Shown: positions 23,430-35,498 of the stretch, one piece after another
Numbering within the stretch: position 1 is the stretch's first letter
Layout of the letters: every line of letters begins with the position of its first letter
Source: Hydractinia symbiolongicarpus
Taxonomy: Eukaryota; Cnidaria; Hydrozoa; Anthoathecata; Hydractiniidae
DNA: 64,000 nucleotides
Assembly: GCF_029227915.1 (NCBI RefSeq)
Contig: NC_079881.1
Coordinates: 14,547,501-14,611,500 of the forward strand
Direction of reading: 5' to 3'
Made by a program: the position numbers and the translations under genes
The notes under the pieces: generated by a model
What the model saw: the letters and a program-made list of their open reading frames with translations, nothing else
Databases searched by the model: none
What the model was told of the DNA's origin: nothing

Positions 23430-24780
23430 TAAATAAATAGAACAAGAAACAACATCCTACAGAGCACTGAAGTTATACCGTTTGCCCATTCGAGAAAGAG
23501 CTGAAAAAACGGACAATTTCTCAAATATCATTTCCAGGGTTTTAGCTGGGATAACTGTACCTTTGATTCTCAATGCAATAACAGTTTCGATAGCCTGTTT
23601 AATGTTTAAGTGGTGGTAGGTTGTACTCACAACTATTTTTTAATCATGGTTAATTTTTAGAATTTTCACAGGAACTTATTTTGTGAGACAATGGGTCAAG
23701 TTAAGTTTTAAGAATTTCACTTGTTTAATAATACTTACATATTCTGAAATCGTAAGCACAAATTAGTAAACAGTAAGTTTGATCTGGTGCAACATCTAAT
23801 GTTTTAATGACATGCGAAAGAAGAAAAGCATAATTTAATTCTAACCCCTGTGATGGTACCTTATGCTTAAAAATTAACAAAAAATATGTTGGTCCATTTT
23901 AGCCTGTTATTTTTTGTAACAACCCTCCGGAATATTTTCTTTCATATATTAATTTAATACCCGCACATATTGAACAAGACAGATAAATTTTAAATAATTA
24001 TAAATATTCCTCTGGCAGGAACATAAAATTTCAACTTGGTGTTATTTCAGAATCCTTAAAAAACCTTTGTATTTTCAGAATTAGGAGGTACCCTCCTTTC
24101 TCGCCATATTGCGGAAGACACTCAACGGCTATGACGGGAAGGTTTTCTCCAAGGTAACTACACATATGTAAGAACTGTGTTACAAAGTTTCAGTTTTATA
24201 TTAGTTTGTTTTGGGGTAGTCTTTTCTATGCACGATAAAGATTTTCATGTTGCTTAAACAACTTACCAAATGGGAATTGACTGGAGGACTGTCATAATTC
24301 GGTGGAATAGGGGAAATAAATTTTGGGCATGCATAAGAAAACTTTCTTCAAAAACACTGGTATCTCCTTTCTGCATCTTGAGCATCTTATCAAGTGTTTT
24401 TTCGCGTAGCTGTTGGTTCACGCTTTCATCGATTCTCTATAATATAGTATTCACGTGGTTTAAATTTTGTTTTAATTCAGCATTATTTTTTATGTTGCAC
24501 GAAAATGCACTTCATGTTTTCACGACTTTAGGTGAAACGACTTTAGGTGAAACGACTTCTGGTGAAGTAAAATTTATTTCACGCTTAAAATTTCAACCTG
24601 GTTTAAGTTTACTTTAAATAAAAAAAAAACGTTTCCATACTTGAGGACATAGCACAAGACAGATACACAGCAATGTGTACATCTGTTCCACTTTCTTTTT
24701 TATCTAAATAAAAATGTAGTAAGGTTTAATCAGAAATCTGAATTAGTGGCAAAGTTAAAAGAAAAGATAACAAAGGTCAT
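23430..24780. other. No gene recognised; one exon-like GC-richer stretch at 24080-24151
   Basis: Mostly AT-rich. At 24080-24151 (+) the frame EVPSFLAILRKTLNGYDGKV is preceded by TTTTCAGAATTAG and followed by GTAACTAC, so it could be an exon. No family was recognised and there is no partner exon nearby. A TTAGGTGAAACGAC direct duplication lies at 24529-24555. Confidence 0.3.
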
Positions 24781-24784
24781 CTAC

Positions 24785-24955
24785 TTGTTCAAATTGATAC
24801 GATTTGGTTTGAATAACTTGCTTCGCTCTTTGAACGTAAAGTAAGACATTCACAAAACTTCTAATGGCATCCTCGTATCTTCTCATCATCATATATGCGA
24901 ATCCAACATAATAATAAGTTGTAACCTGACATGCTGGGACGCGGGAATACAAAGT
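24785..24955 (-). CDS. eif3l: eif3l exon (171 nt), last one seen in the window
   Basis: 57 codons, phase 0 at both ends: [20 protein letters not shown] then [20 protein letters not shown] then VQRAKQ, ending SYQFEQ. It matches family blocks [26 protein letters not shown] and DAIRVFANILLYIQR. The acceptor is TTTTTAG and the donor GTAGAT. It follows a 13,754-bp intron (24956-38709). The remaining roughly 200 residues, including the PCI domain, should lie at lower coordinates, but no matching exon was recognised between 1 and 24784. Confidence 0.95.
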
Positions 24956-25834
24956 CTAAAAATATTAAAGTTACTGTTCAACTAGTAATTGTTGGAGGTT
25001 AAAATAGAAAAAATATAATATTTGGCAAACATGAACGTTTTCAGTTTTCTTTTAGGTGGTAAGGTGGTAATCCTGCACAAAAAGATTAGGGTGGCCACTA
25101 AAAATCAAGGATACTTAGTACTTAGTAGCGTACTGTCAGTATTTAACTGAGAAATTTAGATTCACAAAAAACCCAACTAAACTGGAAACAGATGTAAAAC
25201 AACACAAAAAACGGTAGTCTAGCAGCTTATCACAGAACAAAATATAAATAGAACAAAATTTTGGGGTTATTTTGACAAATGAACTGGCTAAATATGGCGA
25301 ACAATTTTGCTGAAAAAGGCAAATGCAATGGGACGTAATTTTTATTTCTGAACCGCAAATGCTTTATGTAGTTTACATAGGAGTTATAATACCACGTTTA
25401 AAATTTCTTGAGCAGCTAAGGAAATACCTTTGCACAACTACTGTTGGAATGTAATTTTTAATATAAAACAAGAAATTTACCATAACAAAATGAACAAAAG
25501 ATTTCGTGCATTTTATAACAAAACATGAAACTTGGCGCGAATAATCAACACATTGAAGTATATGGAATAGCTTTAAACGGCAACCTCGCACCGAGAAATA
25601 AACAAACTTTCAGACAACAAAAAAGGATTAAAACGTATTTAAAGAAGTGATTAAATTTGAGTCAGTGACTTAATAAATGTAACAATAAAAAAATAAAAAA
25701 TGTTACTGTCTTGCAGTTTAGTTTCTAGTTAGCCTTGAGTTTTTTCTTTTGTTTTTATCAACATTTTCATAATTATTCTTTACGATTTTCTACGGGAATA
25801 ACCGATGTTAAAAATATATTGATTATTATTATTA

Positions 25835-26075
25835 CTAGTCGGTCGGCCGTGCAAAAAACTACGGGTTCGCCCGTCCTTTTTATATTGCATTGCATGCGAC
25901 TTGCTACTTGCGGTACCATTTTGCGCACAAACAGACAGAATACAGCTATTATTATTACTAGTCGTTAACCCGTGGATTTTCCACGGGGTCGCCCGTCATT
26001 TATATATCGCATTTCGTGTTTCCGTAACAGGACTTGTCTTTCGCGGACAGACAGACGACGGCTATTATTAAAGAG
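25835..26075 (-). mobile_element. Two short (about 120 bp) Helitron derivatives, one inside the end of the other
   Basis: CTAGTCGGTCGGCCGTGC at 25835 and CTAGTCGTTAACCCGTGG at 25958 are two 3' ends in the same orientation. The second has a clear CCCGTGGATTTTCCACGGGG hairpin and ends at 26075 with GA (TC on the minus strand) followed by T. The second copy sits in the ATTATTATTA terminal tract of the first. Both include GACAGACAGA repeats near the 5' end. These are minimal elements keeping little beyond their two termini. Confidence 0.75.
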
Positions 26076-26562
26076 ATTATTAATAACAAATCAGCGTAAT
26101 ATGCAATACAATTATTACCATTACTTATAAATTAATAACTTCGCACACCCTCAAAGCTTCCTCTATTTCCTTTATTTGTGGCGTATTTAGCATTTTTTAT
26201 TGTTAACCAGATTTCCAGGTTCTGATTTGCTTAGTATTCATAACGATGGAAATAAAAGAAACAATATTGCCTGTCATCAGGAAAAGTGTAAACAACTAAG
26301 AAAAATATTTTGAGAAGCATTGGAAATGCTTTCACGTATTATTCTTACAATACATAAAGCCATAGAAACAGTCCACACGAAAAAGCAACGTCATTTTTAC
26401 TGTTGATGCTATCGCCTTTAATAATACGGTGTGTCAGTGTGTTTGAGAAGCGCAATTTCGACATGTGTTATTTTTTTTTTGATGTCGCCAAAAAACTTAC
26501 GTCTAAAATGTTAAATTTTCTAATGTTACGGCACGACGTTAAAAACACTAATTTAAAGTCAA

Positions 26563-26745
26563 TCTATATAATAATAGCTCAGTTCCGTGTCTCTGTAACA
26601 GGCAAAGTTGATATGCTTATTTTTCTTTGATGTCGCCAAAAAAAACTTTGATGGTGCCGAAAAAAATATGTCTTCTTTGTCGAGAATAGTCGCGAGTTTT
26701 GTTTGTTTACGTTTCAATACTACGTAGTTAAAAAATTAGTGTGAC
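26563..26745 (+). mobile_element. 5' piece of a Helitron-type element
   Basis: TCTATATAATAATAGCTCAG at 26563, preceded by A, is the family 5' terminus on the plus strand. It is followed by TGTCTCTGTAACAGGCAAAG and GATGTCGCCAAAAAAA. Similar GATGTCGCC text at 26481, followed by the GCACGACGTTAAAAAC found in other copies, suggests another fragment just upstream. No 3' end was found. Confidence 0.6.
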
Positions 26746-27032
26746 TATAAAAAAAAAAAGTTTAGGCAGTGAAATGTTTTTGTTTTGCAATGATAGTTGT
26801 TTACAAAAGTACAGTTATATGAGACAAGTGCATTCTATACAGAGTAATTGTTTTTATAGCAGTTTTGAAGTTATTAATCTAATAGTGTTACACCCTGAAA
26901 ATTCTTATATATCATTCAAGACATTATAATGTATTTATATTATAATGTGTTTGTTCCATATTTCATTAGATATTGCTAAGACCAGTAACCTTATACCTTT
27001 TAGTAGTTTAAATTGTCAAATTATATTAGTAA

Positions 27033-29702
27033 CTAGTCGATAAGGCCCGTGGAGAAATCCACTTAGGCAGAAGGACAATGGGAAAATAGGTTCTTTTAGA
27101 TGTTTTTCTGACGTCAGCAGTGTATATACAAAAAAATGTTCTTAAAATCTTACACAAAATGTCAAATATCAAATCACATTAAATCCTCCACACAAATCTT
27201 ACACAAAATAAAAAAGAACAGCTTGCAAGGTGTAAAATCTAGTTGATAAAAAGTTACAACAACGACACTCACAACATCGACACTCACAACACTAAACTCA
27301 CAAAACCGACAGTAAGAAGACCGACAGTTACAACACCAACAGTCACAACACGGATAATAACAATTTTAAAAATAACGCATCTCAAATATTTACATCTTAT
27401 AAGTGATTATGTTGAAAACCCTCAGTATTTTATTCTGAAGTGTCAAAAAGGAGGCCTCCAAGAGTTAGCAAAAATAAGTTTTTTACACATTTTAAATATT
27501 GTTTTTCCCTTACGCTTATACAAAAATATGAAAAAGCCGTAGTTTGGAAAACATAAAATTTAAATCTAGAAAAGTCAGTCATTTTAGTTGCATTACCATC
27601 CTCTCCCACAAAAATTTACACAAAATGTAAAAATCAACCAGTTAAGAACACAAAAATTTTCTCTTTTAGTTCCGCACTGCCCTTAACCAACAATTTTAAA
27701 CATAAATGTCAAAAAATCAATGAGCAAAGAATAAACTTGAATCAACAAAGATTATGTGTAGAGCTTGAAACACTAATCAAAATAATGTTAGAATCAAGTA
27801 CAACACTAACAATATATAATAATAAAGTCAGAAATAACACATCTCAAATATTTACTTCGTTGAAAACCTTTAATATTTCAATCAGAAGTGTCAAAAAACA
27901 TCAAATTTATATCTGGAAAACATTTATTCAATTACATACTATCCTGTTTCCCAAAAATATACACAAATTGTAAAAATTAACAGGTTAAGAACACAAAAAA
28001 ATTTTCCTTTGTATGATGATCAGTAGTTAACCTTTACCAACCATTTTAAACGTGAATGTCAAAAATAAATAAGGAGTAAATTTGAATCAACAAAGATATT
28101 ACTTTTGGAAAACAGAGTGTATATACGGTCCGTCCTCACACAAGTTAACACAAAATGTAAAACAGATCGTTTTTTGAGGAGCACATCCAAATCAACAAAA
28201 ATCAGTTCATTTAGCATGTTCTATATTGCTATTGCCCATAAATCTTCCACAAAAAGGTTATGAAACACATCAAATTATAGAAAAATCAGGCATTTCATAA
28301 AATATAAAAAACAAAAAAGTTTTTTCATCATCACCAAACACAGTTATATATTACCACAATTATAAAATTCTTAACAAAAACGTGAAACCATGGAATTTTC
28401 TTCCAGCAAAAATGACATCACATACAGTTTAGTTCTCCCCAACAAAAGTTTATAATACGAACTATGAAAAAGCCATTAGCTTACACAACAGCCTTTAGTG
28501 GAGGCCAATTCTACAAAATTTGTACTTTCAGTATATATATTGCATGTGGTCTTTTTCCCACAAAAGTTTACAGAAAATTTTAACAAACAGCAGTTTGCAA
28601 GCAACACAAACAAAAACACGAACAACCTTCCCGAACCGACTCTCATAAATTAAAATAAAGTCAAAAACCCATGTAAATTTCCAATCAAATGTCTAGCTAC
28701 ACCCCCCTGTAAAAATAACCTGGCATTTTACATGTAGGCTGACGAAAGTTAAACAGGATATCAGAAACAAAACAATAAAAAATAACTTAACACACACGCT
28801 TTAAATTCTGAAAAAAAATAATAGATAATTAAAAAAGAGGAATAACAATATAAGTCATAGGTTAGAGCTAGCCCATGGAGGACAACATTAGCTAGCTAAC
28901 AGTAGCTAAGACCCCCAGTTAAATATACTTAAACTGGGAACACTTAGCTAAAACTAAAGCTAGCTATTTATGCTTAGTAAAACACATATAAAGAGAAACA
29001 ATAGTAATGTAAAAATAATAACATTACAGTGATCAGTAAGTTCAACAAACCAAAGTTTTCCGTTTGTTAGTCAGCTAACAGCTTTATGTAGCATTTTGAA
29101 TTTTAGGACAAACACATTAGTTACGCACCAGGGGATACATTAATTATGCAACAAAAACATAAACAAATATGGTGGCTAGGTTTGTTTTTAAAAAAGCGCT
29201 AAAATATGAAACTTCAAGAATTTGAGGCTTTTCTTGGAAAATGCGAGTCTGCTTGCTCCAGTGACATAAAAACTAAACGTCTAAAAACATCAAAGTTCTT
29301 ACTATTTGTGATTTCAAATCCACTTCAACCTCTAGCTTCTATTTTCTTCTTCTAACTTTACTACTTTACTTCTAGCTCTAGCTACCACTTCTCACTTCCT
29401 TTCTTGGACTTTTCTTTCTCTGAATTACTTTTTGCAATTTTTCAAGACTAAGGGGCTGTTTTCTTGTTGTTGCTTTTGTGTCGAGGGTTACCATTTTTCG
29501 GGAGTTAGCCGTTAAAATTTTTTCAGCAAATCAAGTTGCTTCATTTAGATCACGTGATGTAAACAAAGTAAACCCGCTGGCAAAATGGATATAACTTTTT
29601 CGGAGACTTCAAAGGAAATTTCGGCTACATCAAAGGAAAATGAACACATCCACTTTGCCTGTCACAGACAGACGGACACACTCTCCGTATTATTATAAGA
29701 GA
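27033..29702 (-). mobile_element. Long non-autonomous Helitron-type element (2.67 kb)
   Basis: The minus-strand 5' end is TCTCTTATAATAATACGGAG with GTCTGTCTGTGACAGGCAAA (29640-29702), and the 3' end is TTATCGACTAG at 27033 with A|T-type flanks (A at 27032, T at 29703). It contains no Rep/helicase gene. The inside has about seven diverged repeats of a CACAAAAGTTTACACAAAATGT type (27140, 27606, 27950, 28138, 28560) and a TAGCTAGC-rich zone (28860-29000). A collinear copy in the opposite orientation lies at about 31630-35271. Confidence 0.72.
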
Positions 29703-30935
29703 TTTGAAGTAAAAGGTAGCAGGTTTCCACCTGCTAAAGGACTAATTTTCAGTATGATATTTCTATGTGGTTTTTTGTGATAGATTTCCTATGAATAGTG
29801 AAAGTAAGGTTGCCGTCCACAACAACTACCAGACCAAAGTTTGTTTATAAGGCTCAATACTGTTCCACCAATGTAGTGATCAACTATGGACAATTTCAAC
29901 TTTGTGCAGTGACGAAACTCCAACTTGGGCTGCATATAATTCTCTTGTTACACCTATTGGTAGTAGAACAACATGCCAAAACTTGCCATTGTATCCAGGC
30001 TTACCAACAGATTCGTCTAATTTATAGACATCGTTGACATTAGTTCAAGGTATTAATATACACACCACTGCGCATCAGAAGACGATTACTTTAAATTTGC
30101 AATTATACGCAAAATGTATGCAGTTGAGAGAGAGGGAGGATATAGCAGAAAACTTCATATTTCGTTTAGGTGAGCTACCTGTTGTTTTTGCCAGGCTGAA
30201 GGTGTAAGGAAAATACATTATATACAGTGGTATAGATAGACTTTTCATTGATGCCGAAATCTATGGTGAAATAACACTAGGCCAAATAATGGACGAAAAA
30301 CACATCAAACATATTTTACAATGTATTTGGCTCCCTCATCACTTCATTTAAAAGAAGCGTTAAAGCAGAGCAATATAGATTGGCTAGCAATTAAAGAATA
30401 TGAAAAGATTTCTCAATTTATGAATACTGACACATCTGATTTGAATCAGCATCTTCGAATTCAAGCAGAAATGAACCAGATCATTTAATCCTCAGGCATC
30501 TAAATCAGATTTTATGAATTCCATGCCTCTCTCCGTAAGGAAGCCTTGTTTCTCCACAACTTTATGAAAATGTTTCAAGTCTTACTTTTTTTCATACGCG
30601 CATCACGACAAGGATTATGGAAACTTCATTTAAATTCGTTAAATAACTTTGGGAGTTTTTTGCTCATGACCAGATCAATAATGCACGACATCACCTCTCT
30701 TCCTTGCAACCATGGTCGAACTTAAACTGATAATTTACCAGCGCCAGTGGCATTGATTGAAGTTAGTAGTTGTTCTTGCAAGTCAAACTGTTTCAATAGC
30801 TAATAGATGCAAGTGTCGAAAAAATGGTTTTACTTGTATTGACATGTGTAAATGCCTTAAATGTCGGAATAACGATGATGAAGAAAATAAAGTGGATGAA
30901 GATATTGATATCAGTGACGATTATTTATAAATTTT
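29703..30935 (+). pseudogene. Second decayed copy of the PIN/FEN1-like, cysteine-rich repetitive family
   Basis: Plus-strand blocks: FIFRLGELPVVFARLKV, then GKYIIYSGIDRLFIDAEIYG and EITLGQIMDEKHIKHIL (about 30150-30325); TDNLPAPVALIEVSSCSCKS (30729), matching TDILPAPLEIIELSVCSCKT in the copy at 16318; then RCKCRKNGFTCIDMCKCLKC (30805-30864) and an acidic tail ending at 30930. This copy preserves the upstream GELPVVFARLKV part and the complete CxC tail, while the first copy preserves the PIN-like Asp motifs. It is interrupted by many stops. Confidence 0.62.
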
Positions 30936-31204
30936 ACTGAGAAAAAAGTGTTTTTTTTTTACTTAAATAAACCAAAAAGCCTTAAGATAAAAATATTTCT
31001 ACTCAGCAGGGGTTGAAATAAGTTCAGTAATGAGTATATAGCATTACTTTAGAACGACAAATATTATTTATATGGGCACACGAAGCTCTAATTTGTAACA
31101 TAGTGACCTGTTAGGGTTACTTACTTGGTTACTTACAGAGTTACATCTCTCTTTTGATTATGCCTTTATTTATGAAAGTTTATTTTTTTTGTGGGTGTGG
31201 TTCA

Positions 31205-31440
31205 TAACTACAGAGTTCAAGTGGATTTTCCCACAGGCCTTTCCAACTATCAAAAACGCATGATCCTATACATTATTTTGATCAGAGTTTTAAGGTCTAT
31301 ACATTAGAATCAACAACTAAACAAATTTTAAAAAAAAAATTTTTATATAGATGAACGGGACACTGCTGACGTCATTAAAATTCCTAAAATCTTCTATACT
31401 TTCATTGTTATTCTGCCTGAGTGGCAGAGTATTACCCAGC
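31205..31440 (+). mobile_element. Degenerate Helitron fragments, plus orientation
   Basis: CAAGTGGATTTTCCCACAGG (31219) is a worn 3' hairpin and ATGATCCTATACATTATTTT (31260), CACTGCTGACGTCATTAAAA (31361) and TTATTCTGCCTGAGTGGCAG (31410) match the reverse complement of the copy at 22724-23427. Confidence 0.6.
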
Positions 31441-31537
31441 ATTAAACCCCTGGTGTAGTAATAAATATGAGAACTGTAAACTGTGCCACACATTCAGGTG
31501 GAGCGCTATAGTTGAGGTATGCAGTATGTCGTTAATG

Positions 31538-31625
31538 GGGTGAACCACAGACAACATTAAGGTGTTTCAGGTATAATATAACAAAAACTGCACATTTAGC
31601 TGAAATGAAAACACAGTTTACGCGT
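31538..31625 (+). repeat. 85-bp repeat, copy 1
   Basis: AATGGGGTGAACCACAGACA through ACATTTAGCTGAAATGAAAA to CACAGTTTAC is nearly identical (about three mismatches) to 35499-35585, 3.96 kb away in the same orientation. The two copies bracket the long Helitron-type element. Confidence 0.85.
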
Positions 31626-32123
31626 GCACGTTTTTACAAAAAATGTCTTATTTTTGACGAGCCCTTAGTCATCAAAAAGTGCAGATAATTAAAAGCAAGA
31701 AAAGTCAAAGTGGAGAAGTAGAGTGGATAAAAAAAGCATATTAAAAAAATTAAAAGTAAAAAGTAGAAAGATGAAGTTAGAAGCTTTTGGAAGTAGAGGT
31801 TGATCGCAAGAGTTTAAAGTGGGTTATAATTCAGAGAAAGTAAGAACTTTAATATTTTAAGGCATTCAGTTTTTATGTAAGCTACACTTTAAAATGTCAT
31901 GCAGACTCGCAAGCCACTTCTCAAATTATTTAAGTTTTAAAACATGGCCAGCATATTTGTTTACATCTTTTGCATAATTAATTTATCCCCTTGTGCGCAA
32001 CTAATGTTTTTCATAAAATTCAAAATGCTACACTAAGCTATTAGCTAGCTACTAAACAAATTTGCTGGCCAAACGGAAAACTCTGGTTTGTTGAACTTAT
32101 CTTATAATTGTCACAGTCATCTA

Positions 32124-32240
32124 TCTATTTATATCATAATACCCGTATACGTCTGTCTGTCACACAAAATGCGAGGAGCACGCAATGCAGTATAAAAAGA
32201 ACGGGCGAACCCGTGGATTTTTCCACGGGCCACCGACTAG
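32124..32240 (+). mobile_element. Minimal Helitron derivative (117 bp) with perfect terminal hairpin
   Basis: Starts TCTATTTATATCATAATACC after A, has GTCTGTCTGTC near the start, and ends with a perfect hairpin CCCGTGGATTTTTCCACGGG followed by CCACCGACTAG and then T. This is the cleanest example of the family termini in the window. Confidence 0.82.
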
Positions 32241-32244
32241 TAAT

Positions 32245-33050
32245 CTTAAGGTTATTGTAAAAAAAAAAACTCACTTGATGAGTAGTCTCAGAAAAACCCT
32301 TAAAATTTATCAATACTTATTTTTTTGTTTCTGAATGTTAGATGAAAGGCTTTTTTGATGGTGTTATTTTCGTGAGATGTTAATTTTCTAAAAAGAAAAT
32401 ATAATGAATTAAACACACTATTTTTTTTTCACCGGACGTTTTAAAATGGCTTCTTTTTCCGAACGCGTGGTCGACGACTTCTCGTTTTTGCACTATTATA
32501 TTCAGCATAAATTAAATTAAAAAAGGTTCCCGGGTTTTTTTTGTAACAACGTCGTTATGAAATTATTTGTAATTATATATAATCATTCAAAAAAATGCAT
32601 ATTTTTTTCTTTCTGTTGTCATAATTCGCTAATCAGTAATTTATACAAAAATCCGGGAACATTTTGTGCATAATTTATTCAGCTTTCCATTATCGAAAAT
32701 TTCAATGAGCCTATAGGAAGCTTTCGGAAAAAGAGATCACAAACGTAAAGGCATGTATGCAAAAATTTACTAACGAGATATTTGTTTTTAAAGATTTTCG
32801 TAGGTGTTATGAAAATGTGTGAACTGAGTATGCAGAAAGATGATGGAAGTGTGAACTTTTTCTTTATGGTGAATAGGCGTGCACGCGTTCAGAATATTAA
32901 AACGAATATAACACCTCTGAAAAGGCTTTTTCCAGAAAAAAGGGATGTTCCAAAATTTTCATGGAATATGAAATATGTCATTTGAAAGGGAATTTTTGTT
33001 TGTTCTATATGTCATGAATTTTTTGCAAAAACCTAAGAAAAAAAATTGTT
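32245..33050 (+). repeat. MASFSERV repeat, copy 1
   Basis: Starts about AAGGTTATTGTAAAAAAA, includes ACTCACTTGATGAGTAGTCT, a CpG-containing core ATGGCTTCTTTTTCCGAACG (32446), GGAAGCTTTCGGAAAAAGAG (32718), and ends near AAGGGATGTTCCAAAATTTT (32940). The core is open for 24 codons (MASFSERVVDDFSFLHYYIQ...). Two other copies are at 36470 and 50110. The type of element is unknown; no terminal inverted repeats were seen. Confidence 0.8.
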
Positions 33051-35271
33051 TCCTTTACAGTAACCTTAATTTGTATAGCCATAGCTAGCTAGCTACTATA
33101 TCTTTACATGTGTTTAACTAAGCATAAATAGCTAGCTAGTCTCTCCAGTTTAACTATATTTAACTGTCTTAGCTAACCTATGAGTATGTTGCTATTCCTC
33201 TTATTAAGCTATCTTTAGCTACCTTAGTACTCTTACTTAGGGATCTGTTTCAGCAAAAATTATGGAAGATGTAGCTAACAAGTCACAAAGACTCACTAAA
33301 ATGTTTAGGATTAGTGTGTAAACAGCTTTTCTCACATTTTGTGTAAACATGCAACATCATGGGTGCGCGTGAGTTAAGTTTGGTAATTTTTATTCTTTTG
33401 TTTTTGACAGTTGTTTACATTTTGGGGGGAAATTTAGGTTTTTTACGTTGTGGATTAAATTTTGCAGGAGAGGGTGGTATGGTTGTCGATATATATTGTT
33501 CGTGTTGTAAACAGCTGTTGCTTTAATTTTGTGTAAACTGTTGTGAAAATGGACATATACTGCAATATACAAATGCAAATACTGCAACAACGTATTTTTG
33601 TAGAAATATACTTCACTGTAAGCTGTTGTGTAAACTGATGTTTTTTATTTTTGGCGTATTTAATGTTTTGTTGGGGAGAACTTTATATGTGATGTCAGTT
33701 TTGCCGGAAGAAAATTCCACAGTTTCACGTTTCTGTTTTTGTTCTGAATTTTAATCTAAAAATGTCACAGAACAACTTGCAAGGAGTAAATTTAAAATCA
33801 ACAAAAAACAGTTTTATTTCACCATTATTTTTAAACCCAATGTTAAAAACCACTTATATCTAGAAAAAGTAGTCATTTCTGTACTTTACACGCTTTATTT
33901 TATAAGCGCTTTACACGCTTATAAGAAACCTGAGGCTCAAAATTTGAAAATATTAAGAAACTTAGTTTGGATCAGTTTCTCAAGCTCCTCCAGACCATAA
34001 ACTATTACAGAAAATATTACAGTGAATCAGCTTTCTACCGGACTTAGGGAATGTGAAACTGGAAACAAAGCTTTTGAACGTTGGTAGGATGTCCTGTACA
34101 GGGGGTTAATGACCTACTAACTTAAGAAACTGTTAAGAAACTTTTACCCTCAAAATCAGAAAAAAAATAAGAAACTTGAGCCTCAGTAGCCAAACCTGGT
34201 TTCTTATATAAAAAAAGCGTGTATTGTCACAATTTTTTATGGGCATAAAATATTGCAGTTTGACAAAGTTCAATTGATTTTGCGGAAAATAATATTTTTG
34301 GTGATGGTGTTTTGTTTTTTTACCTGTTATGTTTAACTTTTGTAAGGGAGGACCATATACAAATATATATATAATAGTAAAAAAAATTGATACAAGACTT
34401 TACTTCTTTCAAGTACAAAATCTAATGGCTGCGGACTGCAATATACTGAAATGAGCAACTTTTGTGTAAGATTTTATGGGTAAAGATAATATAAAACAAG
34501 CTGACTGAACAGATTTTTGTTGATTTGGATTTGTTCCTTAGAAACCGTTCTGATTTACATTTTGTGTAAACTTTTGTGAGGAAGGACTTAAAAAATCTTT
34601 GTTAATGAGAAATTTACTCCTTGCTAACCACTTTTTTGACATTTCGATTTAAAATGTTTGGTAAAGGGCAGTATGGATCATCATACCAAAAAAAATATTT
34701 TGTGTTGCTAATAGGTTGATCTTTACATTTTGTAGAAATTCTTGTGGGGGAGGTATACAACCAAAATGACTAATTTTTCTAGATTTAAATTTGATGTGTT
34801 CCAAACTATGGCTAATTGTTATTTTTGTTGTTGATATGTGCTAACTTTTGCAAGCCTACTTTTTGACATTTCAGATAAAAATATTGAAGGTTTTCAACTT
34901 AATCACTTATAAGACACATATTTGAGATACGTTGTTCCTGACGTTGTCATTATCAGTGTTGTAACTGTCGGCGTTGTTACTGTTTTATGAGTCAGTGTTG
35001 TAAATTTCTATCAACTAGATTTTACACCTTGCAAGGTGTTTTTCTTTATATTTTGTGTGATTTCGCATTTGACATTTTGTGCAAGATTTTAACAACATTT
35101 TTGTTAAATTGGGAATTGCACATTGCAAACCAACTTTTATGACATTTTAAGATTCACTTTTTTGGTAAAGGGCCGTGCGCAATATACTGAAATATTTGTT
35201 GACGTCATTAAAATTTATATACCCATTGTCCTGCTGCCTAAGTGGATTTTTCCATGGGCCTTATGGATTAG

Positions 35272-35480
35272 CCACTATAATAATAGAGACTGTGTCTGTC
35301 TGCAACAGTCAAAGTAAATGTTAAATTTTCCAACGTTACAGCACGATGTCAATATCACTACTTTAACGTGAATATCTTACTTTAAATTTATAAAGCTATT
35401 ACAGAGCACTTAAAACTTTGAGGCCAAATAAATTGGAAACGAGGTGGTGACATCAGTCATTTTTAACCGCGTGGGTAACT
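35272..35480 (+). mobile_element. 5' fragment of a Helitron-type element
   Basis: ACTATAATAATAGAGACTGTGTCTGTCTG (35273 on) is the 5' terminus type, directly abutting the end of the preceding copy. TTACAGCACGATGTCAATAT (35335) and GAAACGAGGTGGTGACATCA (35437) match internal parts of the 22724-23427 copy in reverse. It breaks off near 35480. Confidence 0.6.
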
Positions 35481-35498
35481 AGGAAAAGGCTGCGACCA

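Larger units (their letters stand above)
31630..35271 (+). mobile_element. Long Helitron-type element, opposite-orientation copy of 27033-29702
   Basis: Collinear, on the plus strand, with the reverse complement of 27033-29702: GCATAATTAATTTATCCCCT (31973), AAGCATAAATAGCTAGCTAG (33121), TTTCTATCAACTAGATTTTA (35006). It ends with GCCTAAGTGGATTTTTCCAT and a worn TTAG at 35268-35271. An insertion at about 32116-33060 (a 117-bp Helitron plus one MASFSERV repeat) interrupts it. The 5' TC end is not preserved. Confidence 0.7.
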
